The position numbers and the translations under genes are program-made. Positions 43,786 to 52,559 of a stretch of 64,000 nt of DNA are shown here, one piece after another. Source of the DNA: Aeromicrobium sp. (GTDB lineage: Bacteria > Actinomycetota > Actinomycetes > Propionibacteriales > Nocardioidaceae); NCBI RefSeq assembly GCF_023146395.1, contig NZ_JAGLCD010000019.1:33040-97039 (forward strand), read 5' to 3'. Under the pieces are notes generated by a model that was not told the DNA's origin, did not search any database, and saw nothing but the letters and a program-made list of their open reading frames with translations. Positions within the stretch are counted from its first letter, which is position 1, and each line of letters opens with the position of its first letter.

Positions 43786-44574
43786 ATGGCCAGGAGGACA
43801 AATTTGCCGCGCACGACGCGGCGGGTGGTCCGGATCCTGCGGCCGATCCTGATGCTCGTGACCCGGCGCGACTGGCAGGGCGCAGAGAAGCTGCCGAGCG
43901 GCGGCTACGTTCTCGCTCCGAACCACCTCTCCCACGTCGACCCGATCCTGCTCGCGCACTTCATGGTCGACCACGACGTCACGCCGCGGTACCTCGCGAA
44001 GGACACGTTGTTCGACGTGCGCCTGATCGGGGCGATCGTGCGGGGCGCCGAGCAGATCCCGGTCCACCGGAGCACCGCGGGAGCCGCGGAGTCACTTCGC
44101 ACGGCGGTCGAGGCGGTGCAGGCGGGCCAGGTCGTCACGATCTACCCGGAGGGCACGATCACCCGCGATCCCGACCTCTGGCCGATGTCGTCGCGCACCG
44201 GCGCGGTGCGGGTCGCGCTGGCCAGCGGCAAGCCCCTGGTGCCCGTCGCGCAGTGGGGCGCCCAGAACATGCTGTGGCCCTACTCCAAGCGGCTGCGCCT
44301 CCTGCCGCGCACGACCGTGCACGTGCACGTCGGCGATCCCATCGACCTGAGCGACTTCGCGGGCCGCGAGCTCACCGAGGACCTCCTCCACCAGGCCACC
44401 GACCGGCTCGTCGACACCCTGACGACGATGCTCGGCGAGATCCAGGGAGAGCTGCCGAGCGGGCCTCGGTTCGACGTGCGCTCGCTCGAGCGCCCCCGGT
44501 CGAGCTACACCGAGACCCCGACCGACCACCCGGGGGAGTCCGCCCCCCGCACGCCCGAGACCGAGGAGCACTGA
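43786..44574 (+). CDS. plsC: 1-acyl-sn-glycerol-3-phosphate acyltransferase
   Basis: 262 residues with the acyltransferase boxes [13 protein letters not shown] (HxxxxD-type NHxSxxD), GAEQIPVHR and YPEGTITRD, and [11 protein letters not shown]. It acylates lysophosphatidic acid to phosphatidic acid at the membrane. TAGGGT is 6 nt before the ATG (leaderless). It overlaps gpsA by one base (TGATG), pairing two steps of phospholipid synthesis. The C-terminal 40 residues are a disordered Pro/Thr-rich tail. Confidence 0.9.
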   Translation: MARRTNLPRTTRRVVRILRPILMLVTRRDWQGAEKLPSGGYVLAPNHLSHVDPILLAHFMVDHDVTPRYLAKDTLFDVRLIGAIVRGAEQIPVHRSTAGAAESLRTAVEAVQAGQVVTIYPEGTITRDPDLWPMSSRTGAVRVALASGKPLVPVAQWGAQNMLWPYSKRLRLLPRTTVHVHVGDPIDLSDFAGRELTEDLLHQATDRLVDTLTTMLGEIQGELPSGPRFDVRSLERPRSSYTETPTDHPGESAPRTPETEEH

Positions 44575-45575
44575 TGGCCAGGATCGCAGTCATGGGAGCG
44601 GGTTCCTGGGGCACGGCATTCGCCCTGGTGCTGGCCGACGCCGGCAACCAGGTCCGCATCTGGGGCCGGCGCAGCGAGCTGTGCGAGGCGATCACCACGA
44701 CGCACGAGAACCCCGACTACCTGCCGGGCGTCGCGCTGCCGGAGTCCATCTCGGCCTCCGCCGACGCCGCGCAGGTGCTCGACGGGGCCGAGGTCGTCGT
44801 GCTCGCGGTGCCGTCCCAGCAGCTGCGCGCGAACCTGGACGCCTGGGGCAAGCACGTGCCGGGCGACGCCGTCTTCGTGAGCCTGATGAAGGGTGTCGAG
44901 CTCGGCACCCACTTGCGCATGAGCGAGGTCATCGCCGAGATCACCGGTGCCGGCCCCGAACGCATCGCGGTCGTCAGTGGACCGAACCTGGCCCGCGAGA
45001 TCGCCGCACGAGAGCCCGCCGCCAGTGTCGTGGCCTGCGCCGACGAGGCCACGGCGGTGCGACTGCAGACGATCTGCCACTCGCCGGCGTTTCGCCCCTA
45101 CACCAACAACGACGTGGTCGGCTGCGAGCTGGGGGGCACCACCAAGAACGTCATCGGCCTGGCGGTCGGGGTCGCGGTCGGGCTCGGGTTCGGCGACAAC
45201 GCCAAGGCCTCGATCATCACTCGCGGACTCGCCGAGACCGGGCGGCTCGGCGCCGCGCTGGGTGCCGACCCCATGACGTTCGCCGGCCTCGCCGGCCTCG
45301 GCGACCTCGTCGCGACGTGCTCGTCACCGTTGTCGCGCAATCGCACGTTCGGCGAGAAGCTCGGGCAGGGCCTCACGGTGGAGGAGGCCGCAGCGCAGAT
45401 GCGTCAAGTCGCCGAGGGCGTGAAGTCCTGCACCTCGGTCAAGGAGCTCGCGGCGATCCACGGCGTCGAGATGCCCATCGTCGACGCGGTCGACGCGCTG
45501 GTTCAGGGCACGATCACCCCGACCGAGCTGGTCAAGGCGATGATCGCGCGTCAGACCCAGCCCGAGGTGCGCTGA
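44574..45575 (+). CDS. gpsA: Glycerol-3-phosphate dehydrogenase [NAD(P)+]
   Basis: 333 residues. NAD-binding [30 protein letters not shown], catalytic Lys in [13 protein letters not shown] and [17 protein letters not shown]. It makes sn-glycerol-3-phosphate for phospholipids. Coupled to plsC. Its last 25 bp overlap the convergent transsulfuration gene. Confidence 0.95.
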   Translation: MARIAVMGAGSWGTAFALVLADAGNQVRIWGRRSELCEAITTTHENPDYLPGVALPESISASADAAQVLDGAEVVVLAVPSQQLRANLDAWGKHVPGDAVFVSLMKGVELGTHLRMSEVIAEITGAGPERIAVVSGPNLAREIAAREPAASVVACADEATAVRLQTICHSPAFRPYTNNDVVGCELGGTTKNVIGLAVGVAVGLGFGDNAKASIITRGLAETGRLGAALGADPMTFAGLAGLGDLVATCSSPLSRNRTFGEKLGQGLTVEEAAAQMRQVAEGVKSCTSVKELAAIHGVEMPIVDAVDALVQGTITPTELVKAMIARQTQPEVR

Positions 45576-46678
45576 GGCTCGGGCTGCGCCGCCCCTGCGG
45601 GCGGAGCGCCGCCGACCACGGTGTCGAGGCACCGGGCGATGTCGTCCCAGACGTCCTCGATGTTCTCGATGCCGACCGACAGTCGGATCAGGGAGTCCGG
45701 GACGTTCTCGGGCTCGGCGGCGTGCCGGCGACGGCGCTCCCAGGAGGTCTCGACGCCCCCGAGGCTCGTGGCGTGCACGACGACCTCGCTGGACTCGGTG
45801 GCCTGCTGGGCCGCCTCGGCCCCGGCGACGACCTCGAAGGCGATCATCGTGCCGAAGCCCGGGTACCGCACGCCGGCGACGTCGGTGCGGTCGTGCAGCC
45901 GGGCCGCGATCTCGGTGGCGTTCTCCTCGGCCCGGTCCAGGCGCACGTGGAGCGTGCGCAGCCCGCGCAGCGCGAGATAGGACTCCAGCGACCCGGGCAC
46001 CGACCCTAGGGACGTCCGTCGGGTCTGGAGCGCACGGGCGGCCCGTGCGTCGTGGGTGACGACGACGCCCATCAGGACGTCGCTGTGACCCGCGAGCAGC
46101 TTGGAGGCCGAGTGCACGACGAAGTCGGCACCGAGGTCGAGCGGACGCTGCCGCAGGGGCGTCGCCAGGGTGTTGTCGACCACGACGGCCGTGCCGAGAG
46201 CCGTGACGGCGGCGCTGATGGCCCGGATGTCGGCGACGTCGAGCTCGGGGTTCGTGGGCGACTCCAGCCAGACCATCGCGGCGTCGGCAGCGGCGGCGAT
46301 GACCGCCTCGGTGTCGGTGACGTCCACGAGCTCCAGCTCGAGCAGTCCGCGACGGGCCCGTCGTTCGAGCTCCACCGTGGTGCCGTAGTAGCTGCCGTCG
46401 GCCGCCACGACCTTGGCGCCCACCGGCAACAGCTCCAGGAGCGCCACGGTGGCGGCCATGCCGGAGCCGAACGACACCGCGTGGCCCTTCTCGAGCGCGC
46501 CGACGGCCTCCTCGAACGCCTCCCAGCCGGGATTGCCGTGCCGTGCGTACTCCGAGTCGCCGCCGGGCACCAGCGCCGAGGCGAGGGTGATGGGCGAGTT
46601 CAAGGGTCCGCCCGGAGTGCGGGGCGGGCGGCCGGCAGCCACGGTGAGCGTCTCGAGCGAGGTCGGTCGGACTGACAT
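45551..46678 (-). CDS. PLP-dependent transsulfuration enzyme (cystathionine gamma-lyase/synthase family)
   Basis: 375 residues with the Cys/Met-metabolism family motifs: [56 protein letters not shown] with the PLP-binding Lys, and [13 protein letters not shown] near the end. It catalyses a beta- or gamma-elimination or replacement in Met/Cys metabolism; which one is not clear from sequence. Met 46678 is the likely start; an in-frame Met 46687 is possible. Confidence 0.87.
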   Translation of the reverse strand: MSVRPTSLETLTVAAGRPPRTPGGPLNSPITLASALVPGGDSEYARHGNPGWEAFEEAVGALEKGHAVSFGSGMAATVALLELLPVGAKVVAADGSYYGTTVELERRARRGLLELELVDVTDTEAVIAAAADAAMVWLESPTNPELDVADIRAISAAVTALGTAVVVDNTLATPLRQRPLDLGADFVVHSASKLLAGHSDVLMGVVVTHDARAARALQTRRTSLGSVPGSLESYLALRGLRTLHVRLDRAEENATEIAARLHDRTDVAGVRYPGFGTMIAFEVVAGAEAAQQATESSEVVVHATSLGGVETSWERRRRHAAEPENVPDSLIRLSVGIENIEDVWDDIARCLDTVVGGAPPAGAAQPEPQRTSGWV

Positions 46679-46726
46679 GTGGTCCATTGTGCAAGGTCGC
46701 CCGTAGGCGGGGATAGGGTCCTGAGG

Positions 46727-47788
46727 ATGAGTTCCTCAACCGGTGGCTCCCGCCCTCGTGTCTGCCTCGTGTACGGCGGGCGTTCCAGCGAGCACGAAGT
46801 CTCGTGCCTCACCGCGCGTGAGGTCCTGTCGGTCATCGACACCTCCCGGTACGACGTGCACGCGGTCGGCATCACCCGCACGGGACGCTGGGTCAGCGCC
46901 GAGCCGCGCTGGTCCGACCTGGCCGCCGGGCAGCTGCCCGAGGTCGACGAGAGCGCTCCGAGGGTGCCGTGGGAGTCCGTGACCGACGCCGACGTCGTGT
47001 TCCCGCTGCTGCACGGCCCGTGGGGCGAGGACGGCACGCTGCAGGGCCTGCTCGATCTGGCCGACGTCCGCTACGTGGGCGCTGGCGTGCTCGCGAGTGC
47101 CGTCGGGATGGACAAGGCCTTCGCGAAGGTCGTCTTCGCCGCGGCCGGGCTGCCCCAGGTGCCGTACGTCCCGATCGAGTCCGGCGCCTGGCCCTCGGAC
47201 CGCCCTCGGATCGAGGCCCGCGTCCGTGCCCTGGGCCTGCCGGTGTTCGTCAAGCCCTCGCGGGCCGGTTCCAGCTCCGGCGTGGTCCGGGTCGACGCGT
47301 GGGACGACTTGGCGGCGGCGATCGACCACGCGCGTGAGTTCGACCCGAAGGTCGTCGTCGAGGCGGGCAAGATCGGGGCTCGGGAGGTCGAGTGCGGCGT
47401 CGTCCAGGGCATCGACGGCGCGCCACGGGCCAGTGTCGTGGGCGAGGTCCGCGTGCAGCACGGCTCGCACGCCTTCTACGACTTCGAGGCCAAGTACGTC
47501 GACGGCACGAGCGCCAACGTCGTGCCGGCCGATCTGTCGCGCACCGTCTCGGACCGCATCCGCGCCTACGCCCTCCAGGCGTTCCAGGCGATCGGTGGCG
47601 AGGGCCTGGCCCGGGTCGACTTCTTCCTCGACGGCGAGGAGCTCGTGATCAACGAGATCAACACGATGCCGGGCTTCACGACCTCGTCGATGTTCCCCCT
47701 GCTGTGGGAAGCGTCGGGGGTGCCGTACGCCGAGCTCGTCGACCAGCTGCTCCAGCAGGCGCTCAGCCGGCCCACCGGACTTCGCTGA
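46727..47788 (+). CDS. ddl: D-alanine--D-alanine ligase
   Basis: 353 residues of the ATP-grasp family: VYGGRSSEHEVSCLTAREVL, FPLLHGPWGEDGTLQGLLDL, FVKPSRAGSSSGV, ARVDFFLDG and INEINTMPGFTTSSMFPLLW. It joins two D-Ala for the peptidoglycan stem. TAGGGT lies 7 nt before ATG 46727 (leaderless), which argues against the in-frame start at 46679. Confidence 0.95.
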   Translation: MSSSTGGSRPRVCLVYGGRSSEHEVSCLTAREVLSVIDTSRYDVHAVGITRTGRWVSAEPRWSDLAAGQLPEVDESAPRVPWESVTDADVVFPLLHGPWGEDGTLQGLLDLADVRYVGAGVLASAVGMDKAFAKVVFAAAGLPQVPYVPIESGAWPSDRPRIEARVRALGLPVFVKPSRAGSSSGVVRVDAWDDLAAAIDHAREFDPKVVVEAGKIGAREVECGVVQGIDGAPRASVVGEVRVQHGSHAFYDFEAKYVDGTSANVVPADLSRTVSDRIRAYALQAFQAIGGEGLARVDFFLDGEELVINEINTMPGFTTSSMFPLLWEASGVPYAELVDQLLQQALSRPTGLR

Positions 47789-47804
47789 GGCGGGCCGTCC
47801 GGAC

Positions 47805-48041
47805 TCAGACCCGCACGACGGGGCAGGTCAGGGTGCGCGTGATGCCGGGGGTCTGCTGGATCTTGCTCACGACCAGGGTGCCGAGCTCGTCGATCGAGGG
47901 GCCCTCGACCTGGGCGATCACGTCGTAGGGTCCCGTGACGTCCTGCGAGGTCAGTACACCGTCGATCTGGGCGATCGCCGTGGCGACCTGGGAGGCGGTG
48001 CCCACCTCGGTCTGGACCAGGACGTAGGCCTGAACCGTCAT
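47805..48041 (-). CDS. Stand-alone Lrp/AsnC ligand-binding domain
   Basis: 78 residues consisting only of the RAM/AsnC effector fold (MTVQAYVLVQTEVGTASQVA, VTGPYDVIAQVEGPSIDELG). No helix-turn-helix is present, so it cannot bind DNA itself; it may assemble with Lrp-type proteins or bind amino acids. Complete start with in-family length for such short versions. Confidence 0.82.
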   Translation of the reverse strand: MTVQAYVLVQTEVGTASQVATAIAQIDGVLTSQDVTGPYDVIAQVEGPSIDELGTLVVSKIQQTPGITRTLTCPVVRV

Positions 48042-48124
48042 CGTGACTCCTTTGTTGCGCGGACCGGCACAACCTACCGGATGCGGTGCCCGGGTCTGCG
48101 CCCCGCCTGCGCGACAATGGACCT

Positions 48125-49108
48125 ATGAACAGCACCGGAGGAGGAACGGGAGACCTCACCGTCGAGACGGTGTCCGAGCTGGGGGAGTTCGCCCTGGTCG
48201 ATCGGATCGCCCGGGCGCTGAGCTCCACCGAGGTCGTCGTCGTGGGTCCGGGGGATGACGCGGCGGAGATCACCGTCGACGGCAACCTGATCGTCTCGAC
48301 CGACCTGCTGGTGGACCAGCGACACTTTCGGCGTGACTGGTCGACGGCGCACGAGGTGGGCCGCAAGGCGGCGGCCTCGAACCTGTCGGACCTGAACGCC
48401 ATGGGCGGGTGGGCCACGGCGCTCACGATCGGGCTCGCGGTGCCGGGCGACCTGCCGGTCGCGTGGGTCGACGAGCTGGTCCGGGGCATCGTCGAGGAGT
48501 GTGACGCGGTCGGCGTGGCCGTGGTGGGCGGTGACGTCACGGCGTCCGACGTGCTCACGATCGCGGTCACGGCGCTCGGGGAGGCGCCGCGCACGGTGCG
48601 CCGCAGCGACGCCGAGGCCGGTGACCAGGTCGCCGTGGCCGGGGTGCTCGGGCTGGCCGGCGCGGGCTTCGCTGCCCTCAGCCGGGGGTTCCGGTCGCCG
48701 CGGGCGGCCGTCGAGGCCCATCGGGTGCCCAACCCTCCGTACGGGGCCGGCGAGGAGGCGGCCGATGCCGGTGCGACCGCCATGATCGACGTCAGCGACG
48801 GTCTGCTCGGCGACCTCGGTCACATCGCGCGCGCCAGCGGGGTCCAGATCGACCTCAGCTCCGATCTCGTGCCGATCGAGCCGGCGGTCATCACGGTGGC
48901 CGAGGCCCTCGGCCGTCACCCGGTCTCCTTCGTCCTGACCGGTGGCGACGACTACGCGCTCGCCGCCACGTTCCCGCCCGACGCGACCCTGCCCGAGGGC
49001 TGGGACCGGATCGGCACGGTCGTGGCCGTCCCCGAGGGCGACCAGCCGCGCGTCACGGTCGACGGGGAGCCCTGGGACGGCGCCCCCGGCCACGAGCACT
49101 TCCGCTGA
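48125..49108 (+). CDS. thiL: Thiamine-monophosphate kinase
   Basis: 327 residues of the PurM/ThiL family: VVVGPGDDAAEI, STDLLVDQRHFRRDW, AASNLSDLNAMGGWATALTIGL, VVGGDVTASDVL and IDVSDGLLGDLGHIA. It phosphorylates thiamine monophosphate to the cofactor thiamine diphosphate. GACAAT is 6 nt before the ATG (leaderless). Confidence 0.93.
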   Translation: MNSTGGGTGDLTVETVSELGEFALVDRIARALSSTEVVVVGPGDDAAEITVDGNLIVSTDLLVDQRHFRRDWSTAHEVGRKAAASNLSDLNAMGGWATALTIGLAVPGDLPVAWVDELVRGIVEECDAVGVAVVGGDVTASDVLTIAVTALGEAPRTVRRSDAEAGDQVAVAGVLGLAGAGFAALSRGFRSPRAAVEAHRVPNPPYGAGEEAADAGATAMIDVSDGLLGDLGHIARASGVQIDLSSDLVPIEPAVITVAEALGRHPVSFVLTGGDDYALAATFPPDATLPEGWDRIGTVVAVPEGDQPRVTVDGEPWDGAPGHEHFR

Positions 49109-49144
49109 GGAACCAGTCGCCAAGGACCGCTCGCGAGGGGAACC

Positions 49145-50566
49145 TCAGGTGGTGATGCGGGCGAAGCCCACGGACTGCTCGAGCTCGAAGGCCAGCTCCA
49201 GGAGCGTGCGCTCGTCACCGTGGATCGCGGAGAAGTGGATCCCGATCGGGCGGCCGTCGGCGGTCTGAGCCAGGGGCAGGCTGATCGCCGGTCCACCCGA
49301 GGCGTTGTTGGCCGGGGTGAACGACGCGTAGTCCAGGAGACGCGGCAGCATGACCTCGTACCCGGCCGCGGGGGACAGGTGCCCCAGCAGCGGCGTCGTG
49401 TAGCCCACGACGGGCGAGAGCACGACGTCCACCCCCGCGTCACGGAAGGCCTGCTGGTAGACCGTCTCGGACCGCTTGAGGGCCCGGATGGCGCCCGGGG
49501 TGCGCCACGGCTTGCGCAGGAAGTCTCGCGCGAGGCCCTTGGTCAACGCATCGTTGCGGGAGCGGTCGTACTGCGTGTGCAGCAGGCGCCCCCCGAAGCG
49601 GTGCATCGAGAAGCCCAGCAGCGCCCAGTAGTGCAGGAAGTGGTCCACGAACGCCTCGTCGACCGGCAGCGGAACCTCGACGACCTCGTGACCGTCCTTC
49701 TCCAGGCGCGCGGCGACGTCCAGGACGGCGGCGCGCGTGGCGTCGTCGGTCGTGGCGCGCAGGGAGTCCAGGATCAGGCCGACCCGTAGGCGCCGGTCCG
49801 AGGGGCCCTCGACGAGCCCCACGCGGTTGAGCGCCCGGTTGGGCGTGTGACGGTCGACCGCCGCCAGGAACGCGGCCGAGTCGCGCACGCTGCGGCTGAC
49901 GATGCCGTTCGACACGATGTTGACCGGCATGGACTTCGCCTGCGCGTCGGGAACCTCGCGCCCCCGGGTGAACTTGAGTCCCACGAGGCCGCAGGCGGCC
50001 GCGGGGATCCGGATCGAGCCGCCGCCGTCGTTGGCGTGCGCGAAGGGCACGACGCCGGCGGCCACGAGTGCGGCCGAGCCGCCCGAGGACGCGCCGCAGG
50101 AGTAGTCGGTGTGCCAGGGATTGCGGGTGGGCTCGGCCTCCTGGAACTCCGTCGTGGCGTTGAAGCCGAACTCCGGCAGCGAGGTCTTGCCGAGATTGAT
50201 CGCCCCGGTCGAGAGCAGCTGGGTCGTGAAGGGGTCGTCGGCGAGGGCGCGTGGGGGGTCGAGCAGCGCGGCCGAACCGTGGCCGGTGGGCAGACCGGCC
50301 ACCGCGGTGTTGTCCTTGACGAACGTGGGGACGCCGGCGAAGACGCCGGAGGACGGGCGGCTCGTCGTCTCCCGCGCCCGGTCGAAGTCGGGCGTGACGA
50401 TGCCGTTCAGCCGAGGCTCGACCGCGCCGGCCCGCGCGATCGCCGCGTCGACCGCCTCGGCGGAGCTGATCTGCCCGGTGGAAATGGCTTCGGCGACCCC
50501 GACTGCGTCGAGGTCGCCGAGAGCGTCGTCAGAGAAGGCGTGGACTCGGTTCGTGGTGCTGGTCAC
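49145..50566 (-). CDS. Amidase-signature family hydrolase
   Basis: 473 residues, GTG start. Ser-cisSer-Lys triad region: FVKDN supplies the Lys, and YSCGASSGGSAALVAAGVVP with DGGGSIRIPAAACGLVGLK the two serines. Relatives are amidases and the GatA subunit; there is no gatB/C nearby, so it is an amidase of unknown amide substrate. Confidence 0.88.
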   Translation of the reverse strand: MTSTTNRVHAFSDDALGDLDAVGVAEAISTGQISSAEAVDAAIARAGAVEPRLNGIVTPDFDRARETTSRPSSGVFAGVPTFVKDNTAVAGLPTGHGSAALLDPPRALADDPFTTQLLSTGAINLGKTSLPEFGFNATTEFQEAEPTRNPWHTDYSCGASSGGSAALVAAGVVPFAHANDGGGSIRIPAAACGLVGLKFTRGREVPDAQAKSMPVNIVSNGIVSRSVRDSAAFLAAVDRHTPNRALNRVGLVEGPSDRRLRVGLILDSLRATTDDATRAAVLDVAARLEKDGHEVVEVPLPVDEAFVDHFLHYWALLGFSMHRFGGRLLHTQYDRSRNDALTKGLARDFLRKPWRTPGAIRALKRSETVYQQAFRDAGVDVVLSPVVGYTTPLLGHLSPAAGYEVMLPRLLDYASFTPANNASGGPAISLPLAQTADGRPIGIHFSAIHGDERTLLELAFELEQSVGFARITT

Positions 50567-50626
50567 ACGGTGACAGTAGCGTCACACGCAGTTGCAGCAG
50601 CAGCAAACGACCGAGCCGGGCCCGAA

Positions 50627-50812
50627 TCAGCGAGAGACCTTGCCGGCCTTCAGGCAGGAGGTGCACACGTTGACCCGCTTGGGCGTGCCGTCGACGACGG
50701 CACGCACGCGCTGGATGTTCGGGTCGAAGCGACGCTTGGTGCGTCGGTGCGAGTGGGAGACGTTGTGACCGAAGCCGGGTCCCTTGCTGCACACGTCACA
50801 GACGGCTGCCAC
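50627..50812 (-). CDS. rpmB: 50S ribosomal protein L28
   Basis: 61 residues beginning (V/M)[20 protein letters not shown]; a Cys-containing form with CDVC and CTSC zinc ligands. GTG 50812 is chosen over the GTG at 50821 because AGGAG lies 8 nt before it and L28 proteins begin MAAVCDVC. Confidence 0.95.
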   Translation of the reverse strand: MAAVCDVCSKGPGFGHNVSHSHRRTKRRFDPNIQRVRAVVDGTPKRVNVCTSCLKAGKVSR

Positions 50813-50966
50813 GGTGATCACTCCTGGAGAAGCTCGAGATGATGATGAGATGGGGCTGCCGCCGACGACCGCCGAGCAGGCAACCGCTCAAGAATAGCCG
50901 AACGACACGGCCCAGTGCGAATCGGCCTCGCGCGAGCAGGGCAGAGGTGCCGATAGCCTCGGCGCC

Positions 50967-52559
50967 ATGAGTCTGCGTCTCGGGCCGGAGCCGTTCCTGC
51001 GGTGGACCCGGTTGTGCACCGACGCCCTGGCGAGCGCGCGGGCCGAGATCGACGCGCTCAACGTCTTCCCGGTGCCCGACGCCGACACCGGGACCAACGC
51101 CTTCGTCACCTTCGCGGCGGGGGCGGAGGCGGTGGCCGAGCTGGGCGCCGAGGCCGATCTGGTGACGCTCGTGAAGGCGTACCGCGACGGCCTGCTGACC
51201 GGCGCACGCGGCAACTCGGGCGTCATCATGTCGCAGCTCGTCCGGGGCAGCCTGTCCGGTCTGCCGGTCACCGAGGAGGTCACGGCCGAGAACGTCGCGG
51301 TGGCCTTCGAGCGCGCGACCGCCGCCGCCTACGAGGCGGTCGGTGAACCCCAGGAGGGCACGATCCTGTCGGTCGCGGCCGCGGCGAGCCGAGGTGCGCG
51401 CGAGGCTGCCGACGCCGGGCGGTCGGCCCGGGAGGCCTTCAGCGCGGCCGCCGCCGCGGCGCGCGAGGGTCTGGCCCGCACCCCCTCGCAGATGGACCTG
51501 CTCGCTCGCGCCGGCGTCGTCGACGCCGGCGGCCGCGTCCTCGTGGTCGTCCTGGACGCCACCGAGCAGGCGCTCACGGGGCGCTCGGCTCCCACGAGCC
51601 GAGCCGTCGTGCCGGTGCCCGTCGAGGCGGGGGTCGACCTTGTCGAGGGTGGCCCGGCCTATGAGGTCATGTACCTGCTCGACGCCGCCGACGACGAGAT
51701 CCCGGCGCTCCGCAAGGCCCTGGCGGCCCTCGGCGACTCCCTCGTCGTGGTGGGTGGGGAACGGCTCTGGAACGTCCACGTGCACGTCGACGACGTCGGC
51801 GCCGCGATCGAGGCCGGCCTGCAGGCCGGCACGCCCCGACGCATCGCGGTCACGCACTTCGCCGACCAGGTGGCGGCCCAGCCGAAGCAGCGGCGCCGAC
51901 AGCGGGTCGTGATCATGGCCACGACGGGCGACGGCATCACCGAGCTCTGCTCCGAGCACGGCGCCGTCACGATGCCGTTCTCGCGCACCTCGCCGCTCTC
52001 CCACGACGTCGTGGCCGCCGCACTCGACGCGACCGACGCCGACGAGATCGTGGTGCTGCCCAACAACTCCCGCTACGTCGGGCTGTTCGAGGCGGCCGCG
52101 AAGTCGGCGCGCAGCGGAGGTCGGCGGGTCGCCGTGATCCCGACGTCGGCCCAGGTGCAGGGGCTCGCGGCGCTCGCGGTGCACGACCCCGGGATCGACT
52201 TCGACGACGACGTCGTGGCGATGTCGAGCGCAGCCGGCGGCACGGCCCACGGGGCCATCACGATCGCGTCCGAGCCGGGCATCACGATGGCCGGACCGTG
52301 CGAGGCAGGTGACGTGCTCGGAGTCGTCTCGGGCGACTTCGCCTTCGTGGGGGAGTCGCCGCTGGAGGTCGCGGCCCAGGTCGTGGAGCGGCTCCTGACG
52401 CCGTCGTCGGAGCTCGTGACGATCGTGTCCGGCCACGGAGCCGAGGAGAGCCTGGCCGCCGAGCTGCGGACCCACATCCAGGGCGGACGACCCGACGTCG
52501 ACGTCGAGGTGCACGCCGGGGGCCAGGAGAACTACCCGTTGTTCATCGCGGTGGAGTGA
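50967..52559 (+). CDS. DAK2/DegV-type fatty-acid kinase-like protein (FakA/YloV)
   Basis: 530 residues. An N-terminal DhaL (DAK2) nucleotide-binding domain has DALNVFPVPDADTGTN, with the Asp residues that bind Mg-ATP, and GARGNSGVIMSQL; the C-terminal half (from about 330) is the FakA/YloV domain. FakA phosphorylates fatty acids bound to FakB, but no fakB is nearby. TAGCCT is 7 nt before the ATG (leaderless). It overlaps recG by 4 bp, a conserved order in actinobacteria. Confidence 0.85.
   Translation: MSLRLGPEPFLRWTRLCTDALASARAEIDALNVFPVPDADTGTNAFVTFAAGAEAVAELGAEADLVTLVKAYRDGLLTGARGNSGVIMSQLVRGSLSGLPVTEEVTAENVAVAFERATAAAYEAVGEPQEGTILSVAAAASRGAREAADAGRSAREAFSAAAAAAREGLARTPSQMDLLARAGVVDAGGRVLVVVLDATEQALTGRSAPTSRAVVPVPVEAGVDLVEGGPAYEVMYLLDAADDEIPALRKALAALGDSLVVVGGERLWNVHVHVDDVGAAIEAGLQAGTPRRIAVTHFADQVAAQPKQRRRQRVVIMATTGDGITELCSEHGAVTMPFSRTSPLSHDVVAAALDATDADEIVVLPNNSRYVGLFEAAAKSARSGGRRVAVIPTSAQVQGLAALAVHDPGIDFDDDVVAMSSAAGGTAHGAITIASEPGITMAGPCEAGDVLGVVSGDFAFVGESPLEVAAQVVERLLTPSSELVTIVSGHGAEESLAAELRTHIQGGRPDVDVEVHAGGQENYPLFIAVE

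Noticed and set aside
49145..50566. gatA subunit of the Glu-tRNA amidotransferase
   Set aside because: No gatB or gatC beside it and the substrate-binding region looks like a general amidase.
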